Shown here in pieces: positions 24,725 through 36,674 of a DNA stretch of 64,000 nt. Source of the DNA: Rheum nobile (lineage: Eukaryota > Streptophyta > Magnoliopsida > Caryophyllales > Polygonaceae); contig WOAB01000127.1 of the NCBI GenBank assembly GCA_027886185.1, positions 744,001 through 808,000 on the forward strand, written 5' to 3'. Numbering within the stretch: the stretch's first letter is position 1; each line of letters starts with the position of its first letter. The notes under the pieces were generated by a model. That model was given only the letters and a program-made list of their open reading frames with translations, was not told the origin of the DNA and ran no database searches. Made by a program: the position numbers and the translations under genes.

Positions 24725-24931
24725 GGATTTTTGTAGCTTTGAATATCCTTGGCATAATCCCACAAACATCTTCTTCCAAATCATCCGGATGACAATGAAT
24801 TTTGAAAATTTTAATTCGACCGGTTAAATGACGACAATTAGTTCTCAGACAAAGTCCCATCGTTTTCGTCCATATTAACACCAATTGATGGAGGGGTTCA
24901 ATCCATAAGATTCTCCTCTTCAATTCCCATG

Positions 24932-25872
24932 TGATGGCTCCTTACCCTTACCCTTGACGACGAAGGACGAGGAAGACAAGATGAGTGTCCACTCCAACAG
25001 ACTCGTGACCAGAGCGCGAGCCAGAGCCATCGCACAAGCCACCCAATCCATGGTCACGAGATGACTCGGAAGCTTCGACAACGTCATTGAGCCCATAGGC
25101 GTGACCACAATCATGTTTTTGGGTTTTTAGGTTATTTACCCGAGACGTCGCGGCGCGCGCTTCGTGTGACACTCCATGTGTTGCGCGCTTTACATGACAT
25201 TGTCCTCGCGCTGCCCTTGCAGCGCACTCCGCGTGACACTCCTTGTGTGGCGCCTTATGCCGTGCGCTCCCTGGCACGCGCCCCCTATCTCGTTTTCTAT
25301 CTATAAGCGTTTTGAGGTTATTTGGATATTTTTAGACTATTTTTGGGAAATTTTCTATTTTGAGGATTTTATGCTTGATGTGGCGTGTCATGTGGCATGG
25401 GCCGCATGTCCATGCCTGATAGTTATTTCCCATTGAGACAATTACGCTTAATTGCTTAAGTTTATCAAAGTTGAGGTTTATCTCCTTGCTTGAGCTTTAG
25501 GTGTCCCATATCTTGTTGTGGTTTATATATCAATTAAACTCATCTCTTCGAGTCACTCATCTCTCTGAGTCCAAGAACCAATAATCACTTTGATTGTCAT
25601 CAAGATCCTCTCTTGGATCTCTTTCGTCCATTAGTTTGGTCGCTACACGCTCGATCTCTTTCAAGTGTCTCTTCAACCGAATTCCTCTCGGGTTTTTGTG
25701 CAATTCATAAAGGATGTGCATCCAAGGCTTCCACGGAAACCACGAGAGAAAATTCATCACTTTGGCGATCAAAAAACCTCGAAGGCATTGTGAAGACGAA
25801 AGCTTTTCGCTTGGCTTGGCTTAGTTGCGTTCCCGGACAGTTGCGATCGACTCGACGGGGACTTTCACATCA
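24932..25872 (+). repeat. Element D 5' LTR (about 940 bp)
   Basis: Ends are TGATGGCTCC and TTTCACATCA, with terminal inverted TGATG/CATCA, followed by the primer site. GCGC-rich repeats (25140-25290) include GTGACACTCC words. The exact 5' boundary could be 2 nt earlier. Confidence 0.75.
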
Positions 25873-25874
25873 AC

Positions 25875-25887
25875 TGGTATCAGAGCC
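25875..25887 (+). promoter_or_regulatory. Element D primer-binding site, initiator tRNA-Met type
   Basis: TGGTATCAGAGCC lies 2 nt after the LTR and is complementary to the initiator tRNA-Met 3' end. The following 0.9 kb (25888-26802) is leader sequence with one tiny ORF (about 25964-26068) and no recognised domain. Confidence 0.9.
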
Positions 25888-26802
25888 ATTGTCAAGCTGA
25901 GTTCTCTTTGTCTTTTCTTGGAATCTTGAAAATTTTTACTTGCGTAAAAATCCTTTCTTGAAAATGTTACCCACTGCCGCTCGCCCCCCCGCCCGCTCCG
26001 CAACCCGCGCTACAACTTCCGCCACCCACAACGCGCATTCACTCGTGAATGTCGCCACCGCAGCGTAGTCTTACTTACGCCCTAATTTATTCTTGGCCTC
26101 CAAGAATCCTATCTTTGACTTTTCAAACTTTATTAGCCAAATCTTATCTATTTTCTTTAATATCAAATATCTTCTTTCCTTGCAAGTAGATATATTTTCC
26201 TTTTAATTCTTGTGATCTTTTTCTCTTTCTTATTATTTGGATAGAATTGCATGCTAGATTTTTATTTCCTTTTAATTTGTTGCACGTCTCTCTCTCTGTC
26301 TTTTCTCTTTCAAGGCAATTCTATCTTGTGAGATTCTATCTTAAAAAAAGTCTTGCGGTCGATTAAATACAACATTGTCTTCCAAGAGAACCCTAAAATT
26401 TCAAAGGAAGAGAAAAAGGAAAGCCTTAGGCAATCTAGGTGAAGCCTATTCACTACGGCGCAAGATCAACTAAGCCTATATCTCTGTATCTTCCTACGCA
26501 ACACAACAACTAAAGGTATCAACTTTCTTGCTTGCGTTTTCTTGCCAACTAATTTTAAAGATTTGAACTTGGTTGCTTGAATTGTTTGGATAAGGACACT
26601 TGTTTGGATTGTTTGATTGCTATCTTTTGCTTCAAGCCATACGTCAAACCTCTCCCTCCTCACGAGAAGCCAAAAGTTATTTCCTTTATGCGAGAAATTT
26701 TTCTTGGTTCCTTGTTAGACAATGACTTGGTTTGCCCTTGGTTCTTTTGCTTTAATTTGTTTGATCTCTTGCTTGTTTAATGATACATGTAGGTAGATTC
26801 TC

Positions 26803-27524
26803 CATGGAAACTTCGAGCTAGACCACTACACAAGCCGCCGTCGCGCAAAGCATTCGCAATGCGCAAGACGCCTACGTGGCACTCCAAGCGCAACTCACCG
26901 CAAAGGAAGCCAAGCTCGCCGAGCACGAGGATCCCAGTGTCACGGCGCTGCAAGAGAGTGACGCCGAGATCGCGAGACTTCATGCAGCCAATAGCACATG
27001 TGTGATCCCCATGATCAACCCCACGGCGCAGTGGAATGACGCTCCCGATGATGACGCCCCCATGGTGCAACCTACGCGATTGCGCTCCTAGGTTGAGAGC
27101 CACTACAATCAACCAGGGCGCGTGGACATGCGTGAGTGCTACGATCCAACCCTAGCGACTCCGCCGTGCCATGAGCCCTATGAAGACGAGGCCTCCGACG
27201 CTGGCTCTTCCCGAAATTTTAGGATGTCAAGGGATCCCTTTCCCTATGTCAACACCCAAGACCGTAGGAAGACATCGCAGCACAACGCGTGCTACCACAG
27301 TGCCAGCGAGACGGAGCACCACAATAGCGACTTCCATGACTTTGCTGACGATGATAAGGATTTGGAAGCCGCAACATGCCCCCCTGAGGTGCCCAACATT
27401 GGTGATCCCCTGTTCGATTACGATGAGGATGAGGACTTCATCCATGGTGGCAGTGTTCCCGCATGCACCCAACGCGACGAGTTCTATGTGCCGCCCCCAC
27501 GCGACAGTCGTGCGCCCCTGGAGA
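26803..27524 (+). pseudogene. Element D gag, N-terminal part
   Basis: Starts ATG but meets TAG after five codons and another TAG after the LRS near 27089; the rest is open. The product is acidic and Gln/Asp-rich (LQAQLTAKEAKLAEHED, FHDFADDDKDLEAATCP), like N-terminal regions of plant Ty3/gypsy gag. The frame is cut at 27524 by the solo LTR and the gag core continues at 28985. It is non-functional as it stands. Confidence 0.7.
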
Positions 27525-28979
27525 TGATAGGACAAAAACCTACCCACAAGTGTATGGGTCAGTTGTAGCTTTTCAAGTGTCGTTCCCAACAAGGATTGTG
27601 TAGTATCGTTTGTATCTTAAACCAGTAAGCTAAGCCAAAAGATTGGATTTTTTGTTGAACTAATAACTAAAACTAAGAAACAAATGCAAGTGATGATTGT
27701 AATCAATTGAGGGAAAGTTTCCAAGTCAAGGGATCCCCGCAACTATGCTTTAGTTGACTTAACTAGATAAATGTCTGAATTTAGTCTGTCTTTGTTGAAG
27801 GTAACTATCTTAGGAAATTACTAATTCATCTCGGATGATAGTAAATGTGCCTAGATTCAATTAACATCCACCCTTGCGACTTGCTAATCAAGATCTAGAC
27901 CCTTTGGGCACTTAAAAACTAAGGTCAAAATGAATTAACATCCACTCTCGTGACTTGCTAAATCCAACCTAATCTTCGGGTTTCTATGATAGTTATTAAT
28001 CCACAGGAGAAATTAAGTTGCTCTCGCAATAATAAAATCTCAGGTTCAATTCCTAGGGTTCCAATAGAAGTTATTACCTCTTGGTCTCAAACCCTATCTG
28101 ACTACCTATTAGCGTTTTCACATCTCGGTTACAAACCCTAATAGGATCCAATTCGCATAAGCTAATATGGGCATAAAGCATATAGGAATGAATCGACAAA
28201 GTTTCAGATTTCCATTCAGGCAAATATCAAACAAGTCTACCTACGCATAGTTGGGATCACCCCAACCCTAGAAATATGGAAATTAGCTAGACATAATTGC
28301 AAGATCAACCAAAGAATTCATATTAACGATGAAAATCATAAACAAGATTAAAGAGGAAGAGAAACTTAGTCTTGAATCCTGTAGACAATCTCCAAAGTTG
28401 AAATCTTCAATTCAGGCAAACAACTAGGTCTAGAAAGTTAGAAATGGGGCAAAAAGAGGCAGAAGAGAGACTGCCAAAAAACCCTAGAAATATTATTTAT
28501 ACCGTCCTAAAATAAAAGGGGTCGAAAAAATAACAATTCGGGTCCGCAGGGCCATAGCACGGTTTGTGACAAAACCGCACGGTTTGTCACAAATCGTGCA
28601 AGTTTACAGCCACTAGCAGGGGTATCGGCACAGTTTGTGACAAATCGTGCCGCTTTGCAGAAGCAGAATTTTTCGTGTTTTCGACCCGCACGGTCAGCGA
28701 CGCGTTGGCACTGTTTGTCACAAATCGTGCCAAGCTGCAGAGTGACAGTCTTTGTCTTCGTTTGTCTCTGAATTCACCCGTGCATATCTCCAATGACGTC
28801 CATGCCTCATATTGCACCCAGAAGTCCACCAATGTACCTGAAATCACGCAGAAACTCGTGTAGACATCTAAACTAAAGAAAATGATGCAAGTAGCTAAAA
28901 ATGCAAGATAATAAACGTGGAAATGCCTAAACTATAGCCTAAATGCATGCCCTAAATGTGTATAAAATGGATGTCATCA
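27525..28979 (-). mobile_element. Solo LTR of an element-A relative inside D gag
   Basis: A 1455-bp insert with TGATAGGAC...TGTCATCA ends and 5-bp target duplication GGAGA (27520-27524, 28980-28984). On the minus strand it starts TGATGACATCCATTTTATAC and ends GTAGGTTTTTGTCCTATCA, closely paralleling both ends of the element A LTR. Interior words such as GCTTTATGCCCATATTAGC are shared. No internal region is present, so it is a solo LTR left by LTR-LTR recombination, opposite in orientation to D. Short frames inside (28587-28863) are incidental. Confidence 0.88.
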
Positions 28980-28984
28980 GGAGA

Positions 28985-29869
28985 TGCGACGCCGCGAACT
29001 GCGCCCCATGCGTCAGCGCGCGCGACATGCGCCATGACATGTCTCCGCCGTGACCACCATAACCAGCCTATGAACCCGCCTATGGTTCACACTCAGTGGA
29101 GCGATAATAAGGTAAAACTCGAACCTTTTGTTGGTAAATATGATGCTTCTAAATTTCTTGAGTGGCAGCAATCCATGGAGTATATTCTAGCCCACTGCCA
29201 ATACGAGGAGCATTAGAAGGTCGAGAATGTGACCTTTCACTTCACTGGCGCCGCACATGCTTGGTGGTTCCGTCTCACCAGCGAGTGAGCTAGAAGACGA
29301 TTGGATCCCATCTCAAGTTGGAACCAACTGATCTATGTGATGACTAAGTGGCATGTGCTCGCAGACTACAAGGAGGACATGCGCTTTAAGATCACCATAG
29401 CGACGCAAGGGTCCCGCACCCCTCTTGAGTTCTTTGCCGAATTGGAGATGTGTCACAAGGTAGGAGTGCACCCCGCTCCTTCGGCTATAAGGTCCATGTT
29501 TCTACGTGGATTATACATTGAGGTTCGCGAGCAACTCAAGATCCTAAACAATAAGGACTCAACACGATGACACACACGGCTATAGAGATCTACGCGCAAG
29601 TTCAAAGGAAAAAAAAGGTTGCTTGGTCACGCTCTAACCCTAGGTATGGTTCTAACCCAAGTTCCAATTTTTTCTCTAATTAATCCCAGGAATGCCCCCG
29701 TAACGCATGCAGCGGCGCCCCCTGCGCGCGTCAGCGCTTCACCAACGTGCCCCAGAATGACCATGTGCGCGACCACGTGTGCTTCAAGTGTCAAGGCCGC
29801 AGCCACCTGCAGCGGGACTGCCCCAACAACAAGCGAGTCCTCTTCTCCCAGGCCGGCTACGAGTCCTTT
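28985..29869 (+). pseudogene. Element D gag, core and zinc knuckle
   Basis: Contains the retrotransposon gag core (FVGKYDASKFLEWQQSMEYI, then AAHAWWF, then MTKWHVLADYKEDM) and, near 29775-29830, one intact CCHC zinc knuckle CFKCQGRSHLQRDC. These are Ty3/gypsy nucleocapsid hallmarks for RNA binding. The frame is broken by TAG near 29215, TGA near 29288, a stop near 29568 and frame shifts before the knuckle. The sequence ends at GAGTCCTT where Sirevirus E1 begins. It is clearly inactive. Confidence 0.85.
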
Positions 29870-30746
29870 TGTTAGGAAGTGAACTTTTGGGAACTGGAAC
29901 TCCAGTTCCCTACATAGTTTCCTTCCTCAGTTTTCCTAGTTTTGACGATGACAAACACTTTACTACTAATAGTTCCACATGTGTAGTTGAGCAGGGAACT
30001 CAGGTTCGAGACAAGAAGAACGTAGACCAAGAAGTCAGTTTTGGGAACTGGCATGGGAACTGAAGAACGCAGAAGTCGCGCTTATATGAAAAGCGATTTA
30101 AAGGAGCGGCGGCTGGCTTATTAGGGTAGATCTTTTATATTAGAGAGAGAATATAAAAGATATCATTGTTTCCATATATTTAGGAGATTCTTTGAATATC
30201 TTTTATGGAAGAAAAAATATGTAAAATCGGGAAATATATTATTTGGTAACAAATATTATCTTTTTTTATTTCTTTTGATTACTTTACTTGTGCAAATCAT
30301 CCAGCTGTAGATATTATTCTACATGGACGAAATGTATAAGTAAAGTAATTGAAACTCTCTCATCTCCAACGATTTAACGAAATTCAAGAATTCATCCAGA
30401 GTTGAACGTGAAGAGAAATCGTCCTTGTTCTTGTGAGAAGAATTGTGTAAGTCACTTGCTTGTTGTGTGCTTGATTAGGTCGAACTAGGTAGAGAGTCTT
30501 AAGTGTGTCTTAAGTCTTTAATCTGTGTGTTCTATTCTAGTTGATTGTAATCGAAGCATTAATACAAGAAGTAGACTTTGAAATCCTCTTGCAAGAGAGG
30601 TAGTGGGTTTTATCCTGGATAACTAGTTGGTTATCAAAGGTTCCCACTCTAAGAAACTTGCCTTGAATCTGCTACTGTTTTACTTATTCCGCTGCTTAGG
30701 AACTGGACTCCCAGTTCCCTCGATAACTAACAAGTACGATCCTACA
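29870..30746 (+). repeat. E1 5' LTR (877 bp)
   Basis: TGTTAGGAAGTG...GATCCTACA. Near-palindromic GGAACTGGA/CTCCAGTTCC words lie close to both ends (about 29890-29909 and 30699-30718). Confidence 0.85.
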
Positions 30747-30748
30747 AT

Positions 30749-30760
30749 TGGTATCAGAGC
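30749..30760 (+). promoter_or_regulatory. E1 primer-binding site, initiator tRNA-Met type
   Basis: TGGTATCAGAGC, 2 nt after the LTR; complementary to the initiator tRNA-Met 3' end. Confidence 0.92.
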
Positions 30761-30797
30761 AGGCGCTCTAGATTTCTATTAGTTTACAGATTTCAAG

Positions 30798-31259
30798 ATG
30801 ACTAGCTCAAGCGAATTCAGTTTGGGAATTTCGATCAACAAGCCTCATATTTGGAAGAAAGAAAAAAGATGTTTAATGGCTAAGGAGGACTCAACGAAAT
30901 CAGATGACTCTGAGGTATTCTCTTCTGACTTTACTAAATCTCTTCTTGAATGTGATAAGAAGCAATTGATTAAAATTATTAGGAAACTTGGAAAAGAGAA
31001 CAGTTCCCTTCAGGAAAGACTAGATGAATGTGAAGAAGAAATTTCATGCTTATGTACTGAAAATTCTGTTTGGAGCAAGAAACTTGATGAAACTGAAAAA
31101 TTGCTTGCTAGTTCCTCTAGAAAGTGCGATTCATGTACTGTTCTTGAAAGGGAACTAGCACAACTTAAAGATTCTACAAGCATGTCTAACGTTTCTCATG
31201 TTTCATGTGATAATTGTACTACTCTTGAAAATGAACTAGCACATCTTAAAGATTTTTGA
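30798..31259 (+). pseudogene. E1 gag, internally deleted (153 aa frame)
   Basis: Starts ATG 37 nt after the primer site. The first 20 residues parallel E4 Gag (LGISINKPHIWKK). The frame then jumps to the segment after the first zinc-knuckle region (CLMAKEDSTKSDDSE), so roughly 300 residues including the core and knuckle are missing. The rest is coiled coil (ECEEEISCLCTENSVWSKKL) with duplicated CDSCTVLERELAQLKD-like units. It ends at a stop created at the E2 junction. It could not act as a normal capsid protein. Confidence 0.75.
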
Positions 31260-31261
31260 AC

Positions 31262-33707
31262 TAACTACTCATAAGATTTTTGAACTTCTCTACAAGAGTT
31301 GGGTTAGTAGAACAAAAAATAATATCATCAACATAGACTTGAACTATCAGAATTTTAGCTTCCTGTTCCAGAAGGAATAGAGTCTTGTCAATTGTTCCTC
31401 AATGATATCCATTGGAGAGAAGGAACTGTGCGAGTCTATCATACCAAGCACACGGAGCTTGCTTAAGAACATACAGTGCCTTATCTAGAGCATACACATG
31501 CGAGGGAAAATTGGCATCCTCAAAACCAGGGGCTGTTTCACGTATACTTCTTCTTGGAGATATCCATTCAAGAATACAGTCTTGATATCCATTTGGTATA
31601 GCGTGAATCCCTTATGTGCGGCATAGGCGATGAGAAGACGAATCGCTTCAATGCGAGCCACTGGATCATAAGTCTCATCATAGTCTATCCCCTCTTGTTG
31701 ATTGTAGCCTTGAGCAACCAACCTTGCTTTGTTCCTTGTGACCACCCCTGAGTCATCGAGCTTATTCCTAAACACCCAGCAAGTGCCAATGGCATGCTTG
31801 TTACGGGGTAAAGGAACGAGACGCCAGACTTTGTTCCTTTCAAACTGTTGTAGCTCTTCTTGCATAGATACGATCCAGTCAGGTTCCTTCAATGCTTCCT
31901 TGATAGTCTTGGGTTCTACAAGAGAAATAAAAGCATGGAAAGCACAGAACATATTCAATTTAGAACGCAAACCTCTTTCACCAAAGGGAGTGACAAGATT
32001 ATGGGTGGGGTGAGCCTTTTGGATTCGAACACTCTTTGACACGATAAGGGATGGATCGTCATGTTGTGTCTCAGAGTCGTTCGTCGAAGATGAAGGCAAT
32101 GTAGCACCTTCAATTGGGATCGTTCCTTCAGCATTACTCGGAGAATCATCAACAATATCATCACCAGAAGTTCCAGATGAAACAGTGACAACCGCTTCAG
32201 AGTTAGTTGGAGCCGCAACAATTATTGAATCACCAGTCGATGTTGAGGGAACGTCTGCGTCTTGTGCAGAATTGGTTGGAGTATCATCATTGTGGGAGTC
32301 ATCAGGACTGAAAGACTCTGGAGAGGTTGGGGAAACATTATCAGCATTAGGAGCACCGTTCCCACGACTTGGACTAAGTCTAGATGAAGGACCATTGCCA
32401 TCATAATCAGAATACTCTCTTTGCATTCTTGGATAACTTTCCTCAGGGAACGTTGTCTCTAACTCGTAGCTTGCACCTTTGAAGTTCTCATCAAAGACAA
32501 CGTGGATGCTTTCTTCGATTTTGCGTGAATTTGTATTGTAAACTCTGTAAGCCTTGCTTGCCTTTGCATATCCCAAAAAAAACCCTTCATCACTTTGTGG
32601 GTCAAACTTTCCTAAGTTATCCTTCCCATTTTTGTGAATATAACACCTGCAACCAAAAGCACGCAAGTGGGAAATATTGGGCTTGCGATCCCTTATTAGT
32701 TCATAAGCAGTTTTATTCAATAAGGGACGAAGCATGGCACGATTGAGGATATAACAAGAAGTGTTGATGGCTTCTGCCAATAAAATTCTTGGAAGATTGC
32801 TTGCAATGAGAGTTCTAGCCATGTCTTCTAGAGTCCTATTCTTCCGTTCCACAACCCCATTTTATTGTGGTGTCCTAGGCACGAAAAAATCATGTGACAC
32901 TCCATTTTCTTCACATAAGTTGAAGAACATAGAGTTCTCAAACTCTATTCCATGGTCGGACCTTATAGCTTTCAGCTTCTTTCCCAAACTGGTTTCCACC
33001 TTCTTGATGAACATCTCGAACGCGGAGTAGACTTCATCCTTTGAAGACAAAAAGATAGTCCAAGTGAATCTAGAATAATCATCGACAATTACAAAAACAT
33101 ACTTGTTCCCACCATGACTTCTTATCATCATGGGACCACAGAGATCCATGTGGATCAGTTCCAGAGGCTGAGAAGTTGTAACATCAGGCTTTAACTTGAA
33201 TGAGGAACGAGTCTGTTTCCCTTTCACACAGGCATCACAGACGCCATGAAACTCAGATCGAACATTTAGGAGACCACGAACATGTTCCTTTGCATGAAGC
33301 TTGTGGATTAGTCAAAGATTAGCATGTCCAAGCCTTCTATGCCATAGTTCCGTCTCATCAGCTATAGACGCAAAGCATAGATCTTCCTTTGGCTTGAAAT
33401 TTATGTCCACAATGTACACATCCTTGAATCTGACTCCTCTTAGAATGATATTCTTGGTTTCACGATCTTTGACATAACATTCTTGTGAAGTAAAGACTGT
33501 CTTGTTGTTCCCTTGGTCGCAAAGCTGTGCAACACTCAACAAACTAAAACCAAGTTCATGAACTAAACTTACCTCTCTTACCGTGATGCTGGAGTTTTAT
33601 TTTGTTTTGCCTGTTCCAATGATTTCTCTGCATCTCTTGTCTCCAAGGGCGACGCTCCCTCTGGAGTGTTTGTGAAGTGAGGTGAGTTGATCTTCTTTTC
33701 CGGTCAT
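31262..33707 (-). pseudogene. E2 pol: pre-integrase, integrase and partial reverse transcriptase
   Basis: From right to left: GAG-pre-integrase zinc region (33312-33542, LWHRRLGHANL); integrase with catalytic Asp in HMDLCGP, second Asp in IRSDHGIEFEN and Glu in ERKNRTLEDMAR (31485-33227); and the Copia reverse transcriptase start (WVFRNKLDDSG, GYNQQEGIDYDETY, QMDIKTVFLNG). A TAA lies just before the integrase Glu block (near 32862), stops lie near 33311 and 33230, and a frame change follows EEVYVKQP near 31535. The YVDD box (VYVDDIIF, about 31328-31351) is still readable in another frame. FLGYAKASKAYRVYN is typical of Sireviruses. Confidence 0.85.
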
Positions 33708-35749
33708 CTAGCACGAACAAGCACTATCAATGTACCACTTCTCGTTCCCCCTCACTTCAACCTGCACAGAAAAAGTCAAGCTTAGCCTTACATAATGCAA
33801 TTGTTCCTTAGGAATAGCACAATTAATGACAACAGTTTTCTTCCTAGATCTAGTATGATTATGATTATGCATATATGAATCATCATAGAAGTCATTCAAG
33901 TTCACATTATTGCTCCTACTGTTCCTTCTCTTTGTGTGCTCTTCGGAGAACTTTCTTTTCTTTTCATAGTCTCTCTGCAAATGTCTGTTGTCCCCACAAT
34001 ACCAACCCAGCTTGAATTGATCCATTTGAACATACTTGTTGTTGGGAGCAATACTCTTGTGTTGCTTAGCACGTTCTGGACAAGGAACATTGGATTGCTT
34101 TCCTTGAGACTGCTTGAGGAAGATCTTGTGAGCAAGTTGTCCAGTGTACCACGACTGGTTCTCATTCAAACCACTCTCAAGAACCTTCACACATTCCTCA
34201 AGATTGCGATTCTTTTCTCTAGCATCATGTAGTTCCCTATCTCTTGATTCATGAAGTTCAAGAATAGATGGATCATCCTCTTTCTGCTTAGAACCTGTGT
34301 AACCAATACCATACCTTGCTTCGACAAACTGAATGTCTTCAGTTTCAGCTTTCTGGTCCACTAGCATGGAGTGAATTTTGTGAACATAGGCTTTCATCTC
34401 TGACATCTGTTCCTCAAGCTTAGTTGGTCCAGCTACATCACTTGTATCAGTATCGTTAGAGACTTCATTCATAAGTAAAGAGACATTTTGTTTCTTAACC
34501 TCTGAAGTTTCTCATGATTAGCATCACATGAACAACAAGGAACATTTGAGCTACTAGCAGTGTTAGATATGTTTTCTTTTAAACTACTAAACTCATCTTT
34601 AGAATTAGCAAGTTCCTCTTGTGTTTTCAAATTTTCAGAATATATTTCCTTTATGAGAGCAATCAGTGATTTCTTATCATAGTTCACAAGAGATTTAAAA
34701 AATGTTTCAGGATTTACCTCAAGATCCTTAGGCAAAATAGTAGAGTCATTGAGAGCCATTGCACACATCTCACCACCCCAAGCTTTAGGGTCTTCACCAT
34801 CTGAGTCATCCTCATTGCCCCACACAACAACAAAAGCTTTCTTCTCATCGTTCCCAGAAGATTTGCTTGGTTTCTTGGGCTTTGGGCATGAGATAGAATA
34901 GTGACTCTTCTCATTACAATTGTAGTAGGTGATATCTTTGATGTCACGAGTTTCATCATGGTTCCCACCTTTATTGTAAAGGGAACGCATGACTCTAGTT
35001 AGTAACATAACCTCAGGATCATCAGAGCCATCATTATCATCAAGATCATTCTCAATCCTATCAACAACCTGTTCAACCATCAAAGCAATTCCTTTATTTC
35101 TTCCAGCCTTTTCTTCATTGTCATACTTCTGAATCTTGCTAAAGACCTCATGGAACGTCAGTTTGACAGTATTGGGATTCTCTTTCAGAATAGCTTTAGT
35201 CATGACATGACGATGAGGAAGACCATCAATGATGATGAGGATCTTCTCATCCGACAAGATCTCCTTGTCAGAAATGGAGTGAGCTATCAAGTTGGTCGTG
35301 ATTGCTTCAAATCTGGCCTGGTAAGCACTCACATCTTCATTATCTTCCATTTTGAAATTGTAGAAGTCCTTCTTGGCTATGAAACGATCAATTTCACGAA
35401 GATCCTTACTTCCCATGTACATCTGTTCCAGGGCAAGACACTTAGCATTGGCAGATTCACAAGATTAAAGTTTTTGCACATCTTGCTGATTAAGAGCATT
35501 GTTGATAAGCATGGCGGCCTTGCAGTGCATCTCCATGATCTGGAGATCCTCTTGATCCCATTTCTTTAGCTTTTGCTTCTTCTCAAGATCAGCAATCTCA
35601 AGATCTCCAAGGGAGATAATCAACCAGCATTGAAAGTCATGACTTTGGACCCACTTGATGAAGAGAGTCTTCTAATGTTGATATTGTCTAGCGAGCAACA
35701 AGGGAGGCCTTGAAGAGTTCAAACCAACTTCGACAGTGATAGCAGTCAT
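33708..35749 (-). pseudogene. E2 gag
   Basis: Starts at ATG 35749, 46 nt after the primer site, but meets an early stop (near 35670) and others near 35460 before the main open parts 34469-35422 and 33708-34472. The core reads FYNFKMEDNEDVSAYQARFE with LIIIDGLPHRHVM. Two zinc-knuckle sites are degraded: YYNCNEKSHYSISC has lost its first Cys, and WYCGDNRHLQRDYE has lost flanking Cys residues. Long coiled coil lies between. The two halves are in different frames. Confidence 0.8.
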
Positions 35750-35794
35750 CGTTACCTGAAAATCTGTAAGTAATACACAATCTAGAACAAACCT

Positions 35795-35806
35795 GCTTTG
35801 ATACCA
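35795..35806 (-). promoter_or_regulatory. E2 primer-binding site with one mismatch
   Basis: Minus strand TGGTATCAAAGC differs from the usual TGGTATCAGAGC by G to A. Confidence 0.85.
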
Positions 35807-35808
35807 AT

Positions 35809-36674
35809 TTTAGAATCGACTGTGTTAGTACAAGGAACGGTAGAACTGTTCCTTGGGCAGTGGAATATTATAACAGAAAACAGAGTAACGGACAAAGTTC
35901 CTTAGAGAGGAAAACTCAATCAACCAACTAGTTGACTGATAAAAACCTCTACCTCTAGGTTTCCCTAGTAGGATTTCAAATGTCTACTTGTGTTATTAAA
36001 CCTGGAATTACAATCAAGCAAGTCATATATCAATCTAGTTTACCCCTAGATATCTAGACTTCTTATTGTAACGTTCCTAAGAACACCTAAGACAATCAAA
36101 ACCCTAACAAGTACTCAACTTACCAAAGTCTCGTCCTTGTAAGTTCTTCTCCTTCACCGAATGCTCAAATCTCTGTCAAAATGCCGTAGTTTCTTGTTTG
36201 AAATGAAGTAGACGACTTCCTTTCTTATAGTCTAGAAATCCTAAATGATTTACCCTAGTTTTACTTAAGGAAAATCAGATAAAATAATCCTATACAATCT
36301 TTTCTTATCCTTTCTAACAATAAGATCTTCAACAACTTTATCTCTTGCGGCCCAAGTTGTTTCTTCAAGATATCTTTCCATAAATATGAGATTCGGCAAA
36401 TTGTAAGGGCGACAATGCGCGTGTCTCTTTGTTCCTTGGCGTTGTTCCCTTCCTTTTCATGTTCACAACTGCGCGTCTTTATTTCTTGTTTGTTTCAGCG
36501 CGTTGTTCCATTGTTGACTTCTCTGTTCCTTTCAATCTCTGTTTTAATTCATCACATGGTTTTCATCATTCCTTTAATCCATCTGCTTCCTAAAACTCAT
36601 AGTCACACTAAAAACCATCAAATGCCATTGAGTTTATCATCATCAAAACTAGAGGGAACATCATCGTTCCAACA
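35809..36674 (-). repeat. E2 5' LTR (about 866 bp)
   Basis: Bounded by TTTAGAATCG (relative of TGTAGGATCG in E4, terminal CA lost on the minus strand) and CATCGTTCCAACA. GTTCC/GGAAC words are frequent. Confidence 0.65.

Larger units (their letters stand above)
16308..24931 (-). mobile_element. Element B: non-coding LTR retrotransposon with very long LTRs
   Basis: A minus-strand element with the 3' LTR at 16308-19181 and the 5' LTR at 20903-24931, the latter truncated by insertion D. LTR ends read TGTAATAACCC...GTGTTACA on the minus strand. An initiator-Met primer site (20887-20898) adjoins the 5' LTR, and a purine tract (TTTTTAAGGGGGTAGTAT on the minus strand, about 19182-19199) adjoins the 3' LTR. 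The internal region is only about 1.7 kb with no gag or pol, so B is non-autonomous (LARD-like). GGGGCCGAAAC before the purine tract resembles the Tekay/Del end motif. Five bases left of the element are ATAGA; the matching right copy is not in place. Confidence 0.85.
20903..24931 (-). repeat. Element B 5' LTR, carrying a MULE and cut by D
   Basis: Aligns to 16308-19181 from its TGTAACACC start. A 1.5-kb MULE-like insert (21111-22641) and about 40 extra bases near 24360 are specific to this copy. The alignment stops at CAATTCCCATG, where element D begins; about 550 bp of LTR is therefore missing here. Confidence 0.85.
29870..31259 (+). mobile_element. E1: truncated Sirevirus-type Copia element
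   Basis: Plus-strand fragment comprising one complete LTR, Met primer site and an internally deleted gag. It interrupts D gag at 29869. The LTR termini (TGTTAGGAAG...CGATCCTACA) and Gag start (GISINKPH) match E4's family. It stops at about 31259, where inverted E2 sequence begins, so pol and the 3' LTR are lost. Confidence 0.8.
31260..36674 (-). mobile_element. E2: 3'-truncated Sirevirus-type Copia element
   Basis: Minus-strand order is 5' LTR (35809-36674), Met-type primer site, gag, protease/integrase and reverse transcriptase, ending abruptly inside reverse transcriptase at about 31260. RNase H and the 3' LTR are missing. Several stops and frameshifts make it inactive. Confidence 0.85.
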
